The notes under the pieces are model-generated. The model made no database searches and had not been told where the DNA came from. It saw only the letters and a list, made by a program, of their open reading frames with translations. DNA of 64,000 bases. Source: an uncultured Dorea sp. Its GTDB lineage: Bacteria; Bacillota; Clostridia; Lachnospirales; Lachnospiraceae. This document shows positions 60,502 to 64,000 of this stretch, piece after piece (positions within the stretch are counted from its first letter, which is position 1; every line of letters starts with the position of its first letter). The position numbers and the translations under genes are program-made. The stretch is taken from NCBI GenBank assembly GCA_910584615.1, contig CAJUAM010000008.1, positions 285 through 64,284 of the forward strand. The letters are read 5' to 3'.

Positions 60502-63261
60502 ATGAGAAGAAAGATGAGAGAGAATTTGTGGATTGTGATCGCTGCCGCATTAATGATATTGGGGCTGCAGATACCGGCAGAGGTGAAGGCGCAGGAGAGC
60601 GGGCAAGGATCCGCGCGTGCAGTTGAGCGGGCGGGAGTTACCGTTGCTGACAGTGATCAGTTTATAGCTGCTTTGAAAGAGAATAAAAGTCCAATTAATA
60701 TATCAGGGCATTTCACGGTAGGAGGTCAGGCAGGGGAAGATAAGAGAATGCTTCCGATTGTGATTCCTGCTAATACTGTGATACAGGGGACACAGGGAAG
60801 TGGTTTGAATTTACGGACTCCTATTCAGCTGGGAGGGGATAATGTCTGTATTCAAGGCATTAAGATGCATTTTGAGTCTTCAGATGCATTGGGTAGTGTT
60901 CCGCATCGGGAAATCTTTCTTGCAGGGCACAGCCTTGTTTTAGATAATGTAGGTTGTTGGCTTGATGGAGGAGATGGTCAGTTTGGCGATCTGGGAGGCA
61001 ATGAAAAAGAATTACTTCCGACTGTGTATGCAGGCGGCTTTACTGGCGCGGCTGTTGGCAGCAATGCTTCCCTGACAGTGAGAAATTCTAACGATGAGAC
61101 TATATTCCAGGCAATTTATATGGGACATGATGAAGGAAATGACAACAAAGTTCCTTATACGGGAAATTGTGTGCTGAACCTGGATGATAAAGCGGTTGTC
61201 CGGGACCGTATTGATGTAGCTTTAAACACTCGGGCAGATATCACGCTTGCCGGGCCGGTAAATAGAACAGCAAGAGCAGGAACATTCTATGGAAATGAAA
61301 ATACAACTTTGACAGTTGATACGATTTCTGTAGAAAAGGCAGTAGTGGATGGAGTAGGAAATATAGTATTAAAAAATGGAGCATGTCTGTCCCCTGTGAC
61401 GGAAAGTTTACGTAATATTACATTACAGAACGGAGCTTGCCTGGATTTCAGCAGTGTGGGAGAAGCGTGTATAACTGGTAATTTTACAGGGGAGAATGAC
61501 TCTGCAAAAAAAGGGATTCTTGTTCTGTGGCGGGAGGGCAGTCTGCAGATTGACGGACAGATTACCGGCATTACACAGTTTCAGACGGGGAGCAGGCTCT
61601 TCCCGGGAATACTCCTGCCGGATAGAACCTATATTACTGCGTTTCCTGAAAAAGCGAGTGAATCGAATTTTGTACTTGCGCAAAAGAGTATAGATACAGG
61701 ATATGCATTGAACTATTCGAATGGAGTATGGAAAACAGATCCGCGAGATCCGTCATCAGAAAAGGAGATTGGGGAGATAGAGATAGTCTCTGCGCCATCA
61801 AAGGTAGATCTGAGAAAACTCACTTTATTAGACCGTGAAGAGATTCCGGAGGGAAATCCGTATTTTGAGATTAAGTGGTATGATAAAAGCGGAGTAGAAT
61901 TTAATAACAACGAGATAGAAGAAAGGCTGTTTTATGAGATTGGTCAGGTGATCTGTATTAAGACCGAATACTGGGACAGTGATGCGCAGGATGTTCAGGA
62001 TAAAACAGACTGGCTGCAATGGGTCACACTTTCAACTCTGCCAGAAAATCCGGGCAGATACTATCTGCGGAAGTGTGAAGATACAGATACAGGGGCAGCA
62101 ATGGAAGTAAAACCGGGAGATTATACGTTTTTATTTTTGGATTCGCCTTTCTACCTTGAAGATCTCACCACAGTAGCAGATGTAAAAGATTTGAAAGATT
62201 ATGTAAGAGCACAATGGAGTGTTACATTTAATGACCAGGATGCAGGAGGAACTGACAAACCGGAACACACCCATTCATACCAGAGCGCTGTAACAAAGCA
62301 AGCTACTTGTACAGAAAAAGGGGTTAAGACTTTTACATGTGGATGCGGAGACAAATATACAGAAAGTATTAACGCGCTGGGTCACCGTGAGGTAACAGAT
62401 CCGGCAGTGAAACCAACTGAAACAACGGCAGGAAAGACGGAAGGAAGTCATTGCAGTGTCTGTGGAGCAGTGATTAGAAAACAGGAAGTGATACCGGCGC
62501 TTGGAAAACCGGAGCATACACATTCATACCAGAGTGCCGTGACAAAGAAAGCTACCTGTACGGAGAAAGGGATCATTACTTATACTTGCGGGTGCGGTGA
62601 TAAATATACGAAAGAACTTTCTGTGGTAAGTCACAAGTATACGCAAAAAATCAGTCCGGCGACGGCAAAAAGCAACGGAAAAGTACAACAGATATGTCAG
62701 GTATGCTCTGCGGCCAAAAGTACAGTTATATATAAACCGCAGAAGCCTGCATTGAGCAAGACTGATTATAATTATGACGGAAAAGTTAAAACACCTTCAG
62801 TGACCGTAAAGGACAGCAAAGGAAAGTATTTGAAGAAAAATACTGACTTTAAAGTCGTATACCCTAAAGGGAGAAAGAACCCGGGAGTGTATACAGTAAC
62901 CGTTGAGCTTCGCGGGAAATACAGCGGTAAGATGACTGGAAGCTTTACTATAAAGCCAAAGAAAACCAGCTTAAAAAAGGTTACTGCAAAATCAAAAGGG
63001 ATGCAGGTGACATGGAATAAGCAGAAAACCCAGATAGATGGTTATCAGATCCAGTATTGCACAAGCGGAAAGTTTAAGGGGAAGACACTCAAGTCTGTTA
63101 CTGCGAAAAAGAAAGACACATCAAAGAAAATCTCCAAATTAAAAGGGAAAAAGAAATATTATGTCAGGATCCGTACATATAAGACAGTAAAAGTCAGCGG
63201 AAAAAGTAAAAAATTGTATTCGGACTGGTCTGGCAAGAAGACTGTAAAGACGAAAAAATAA
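60502..63261 (+). CDS. Large secreted repeat protein with Cys-rich and Fn3-like domains
   Basis: About 919 aa from ATG 60502 (AGGAG 8 nt upstream; 60496 has only 2 nt spacing). Signal peptide (about 6-30), then a beta-rich, possibly right-handed parallel-helix region (about 45-430). Two Cys-rich repeats follow (HTHSYQSAVTKQATCTEKGV and HTHSYQSAVTKKATCTEKGI), then a YDGKVKTPSVTVKDSKGKYL bacterial repeat and a basic C-terminal Fn3-like domain (VTWNKQKTQIDGYQIQYCTS). This pattern is typical of clostridial surface or matrix proteins. No sortase motif is visible; the function is unknown. Confidence 0.82.
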   Translation: MRRKMRENLWIVIAAALMILGLQIPAEVKAQESGQGSARAVERAGVTVADSDQFIAALKENKSPINISGHFTVGGQAGEDKRMLPIVIPANTVIQGTQGSGLNLRTPIQLGGDNVCIQGIKMHFESSDALGSVPHREIFLAGHSLVLDNVGCWLDGGDGQFGDLGGNEKELLPTVYAGGFTGAAVGSNASLTVRNSNDETIFQAIYMGHDEGNDNKVPYTGNCVLNLDDKAVVRDRIDVALNTRADITLAGPVNRTARAGTFYGNENTTLTVDTISVEKAVVDGVGNIVLKNGACLSPVTESLRNITLQNGACLDFSSVGEACITGNFTGENDSAKKGILVLWREGSLQIDGQITGITQFQTGSRLFPGILLPDRTYITAFPEKASESNFVLAQKSIDTGYALNYSNGVWKTDPRDPSSEKEIGEIEIVSAPSKVDLRKLTLLDREEIPEGNPYFEIKWYDKSGVEFNNNEIEERLFYEIGQVICIKTEYWDSDAQDVQDKTDWLQWVTLSTLPENPGRYYLRKCEDTDTGAAMEVKPGDYTFLFLDSPFYLEDLTTVADVKDLKDYVRAQWSVTFNDQDAGGTDKPEHTHSYQSAVTKQATCTEKGVKTFTCGCGDKYTESINALGHREVTDPAVKPTETTAGKTEGSHCSVCGAVIRKQEVIPALGKPEHTHSYQSAVTKKATCTEKGIITYTCGCGDKYTKELSVVSHKYTQKISPATAKSNGKVQQICQVCSAAKSTVIYKPQKPALSKTDYNYDGKVKTPSVTVKDSKGKYLKKNTDFKVVYPKGRKNPGVYTVTVELRGKYSGKMTGSFTIKPKKTSLKKVTAKSKGMQVTWNKQKTQIDGYQIQYCTSGKFKGKTLKSVTAKKKDTSKKISKLKGKKKYYVRIRTYKTVKVSGKSKKLYSDWSGKKTVKTKK

Positions 63262-63281
63262 AAGTGGTATACAACTTTTTA

Positions 63282-63330
63282 AGAGAAGGAGCCGGACGGC
63301 TTCTTCTCTTTTGTATGCGTCCGGCAGTTT
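63282..63330 (+). terminator. Terminator with an overlapping alternative hairpin
   Basis: AGAGAAG-AGCC pairs with GGCT-CTTCTCT (63282-63309), then TTTT. Overlapping it, GCCGGACG (63291-63298) can pair with CGTCCGGC (63318-63325). The two stems share bases and exclude each other. Confidence 0.65.
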
Positions 63331-63471
63331 GCGGCAATAGTAAGAAGATCCGCAAGTTCCTTTGTTCACTGAGGGAATGAAAAGAAAAATACAATTGGTT
63401 CCCTAAAATAAGATTACGTGATATACTGGATTTACGTATAATAATAGATTTTGTTCAGGAAGGATTTGTAT

Positions 63472-64000
63472 ATGTGGATAGCAGATGATTGGAAAGATTA
63501 TGAGATTATAGACTGCAGCAGAGGTGAAAAGCTGGAACGGTGGGGGGAATATACTTTAGTCCGGCCGGACCCGCAGGTTATATGGGATACTCCAAAGACC
63601 GACCGGGGGTGGAAGTGCAGGGATGGACACTACCACCGCAGTAAAAAGGGCGGCGGGGAATGGGAGTTTTTTTCACTTCCTAAGCAATGGCAGATCCACT
63701 ATAAGGAACTGACTTTTAATTTGAAGCCTTTCAGCTTTAAGCATACGGGTTTGTTTCCGGAGCAGGCGGCGAATTGGGACTGGTTTTCTGAAAAGATAAG
63801 AAATGCCAAACGCCCGGTAAAAGTTCTGAATCTGTTTGCGTATACAGGAGGAGCTACGCTGTCTGCTGCGGCAGCAGGAGCGAGTGTGACTCATGTAGAT
63901 GCTTCAAAAGGCATGGTGAACTGGGCAAAGGAAAACGCGGCTTCTTCTGGTCTTTCAGATAAGCCTGTCCGCTGGCTTGTGGATGATTGTGTGAAGTTTG
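63472..64000 (+). CDS. Class I SAM-dependent rRNA methyltransferase, 5' part
   Basis: Open from ATG 63472 to the window edge (176 codons); AGGAAGG precedes it. The protein begins MWIADDWKDYEIIDCSRGEK; the SAM-binding motif is VKVLNLFAYTGGATLSAAAA followed by VTHVDASKGMV, as in the RlmI/RlmK-type 23S rRNA methyltransferases. No PUA domain is present before it. The catalytic C-terminal motif lies outside the window, so the exact subfamily is open. Confidence 0.85.
   Translation, partial: MWIADDWKDYEIIDCSRGEKLERWGEYTLVRPDPQVIWDTPKTDRGWKCRDGHYHRSKKGGGEWEFFSLPKQWQIHYKELTFNLKPFSFKHTGLFPEQAANWDWFSEKIRNAKRPVKVLNLFAYTGGATLSAAAAGASVTHVDASKGMVNWAKENAASSGLSDKPVRWLVDDCVKF

Noticed and set aside
62271..62640. 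Duplicated 120-150-nt Cys-rich repeat as a mobile or CRISPR-like repeat
   Set aside because: It is two in-frame copies of a protein domain with diverged third positions, not a DNA-level repeat array.

Overview
The window looks like chromosome of a low-to-moderate-GC anaerobic Firmicute, most likely a gut Lachnospiraceae. The main reasons are a group-B-like [FeFe] hydrogenase with HydE/HydG/HydF maturases, an oxygen-sensitive iron-sulfur serine dehydratase (SdaAB/SdaAA), a clostridial fab/acc cluster with FabK and a fused AccD-AccA, DUF4317, VanW, WYL and AMMECR1 families, and AGGAGG-type ribosome sites throughout. No rRNA, CRISPR array or replication origin was seen. The species cannot be named from the sequence alone.

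Layout. 1-4700: 3' end of a tRNA-Leu, an antitoxin-like ORF plus GNAT acetyltransferase pair, a macrodomain deacetylase, a MEMO-AMMECR1 fusion and an HsmA-like membrane protein. 4700-13750: an Amadori-product (fructoselysine/glucoselysine type) locus with two GntR/UTRA regulators, FrlD-like kinase, ABC binding protein and two permeases, two SIS deglycases, a broken FrlC-like epimerase and a YesL-like protein. 13750-20590: a two-component system divergent from a Gld-type ABC exporter (ATPase, permease, GldG-like and DUF4340 proteins). 20830-33000: hydrogenase, secreted Big_2-type proteins, VanW, cysteine synthase, then a cell-envelope block (Big_2/amidase-like protein, DivIVA-like coiled coil, glucosaminidase-M23 hydrolase with an acidic repeat, SipW-type signal peptidase).

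31840-38750: larC-larE, then a mobile-element graveyard between larE and a tRNA-Leu(CAG) containing remnants of relB, relE, hicB, IS66 and a phage-type lysin; then DUF4317, two very small ORFs and a WYL regulator. 38850-52240: serine dehydratase and a complete fatty-acid synthesis operon (fabH-acpP-fabK-fabD-fabG-fabF-accB-fabZ-accC-accDA), ending with a second FabK-like flavoprotein, a FabT-like MarR regulator and a sirtuin. 52300-56020 (minus strand): hydE-hydG-hydF behind a leader that can fold into mutually exclusive terminator and antiterminator structures. 56230-64000: A24 prepilin peptidase, Zn-type macrodomain hydrolase, iron-sulfur aldo/keto reductase, an iron-sulfur protein, a GNAT enzyme, a large secreted repeat protein and the start of an rRNA-methyltransferase-like gene.

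Functional logic. The frl-like locus would import glycated amino acids, phosphorylate them and cleave them; two operator-like TAAGACGTATT(A/T) sites lie at its two main promoters. The fab operon promoter carries two TTTGA-N3-TCAAA palindromes that fit a FabT-type repressor encoded at the 3' end of the same operon. The hydrogenase gene and its maturases are about 30 kb apart and on opposite strands. No wholly new multi-gene system is certain; the best candidates for something undescribed are the hydEGF leader, the antitoxin-like ORF/GNAT pair and the envelope block.
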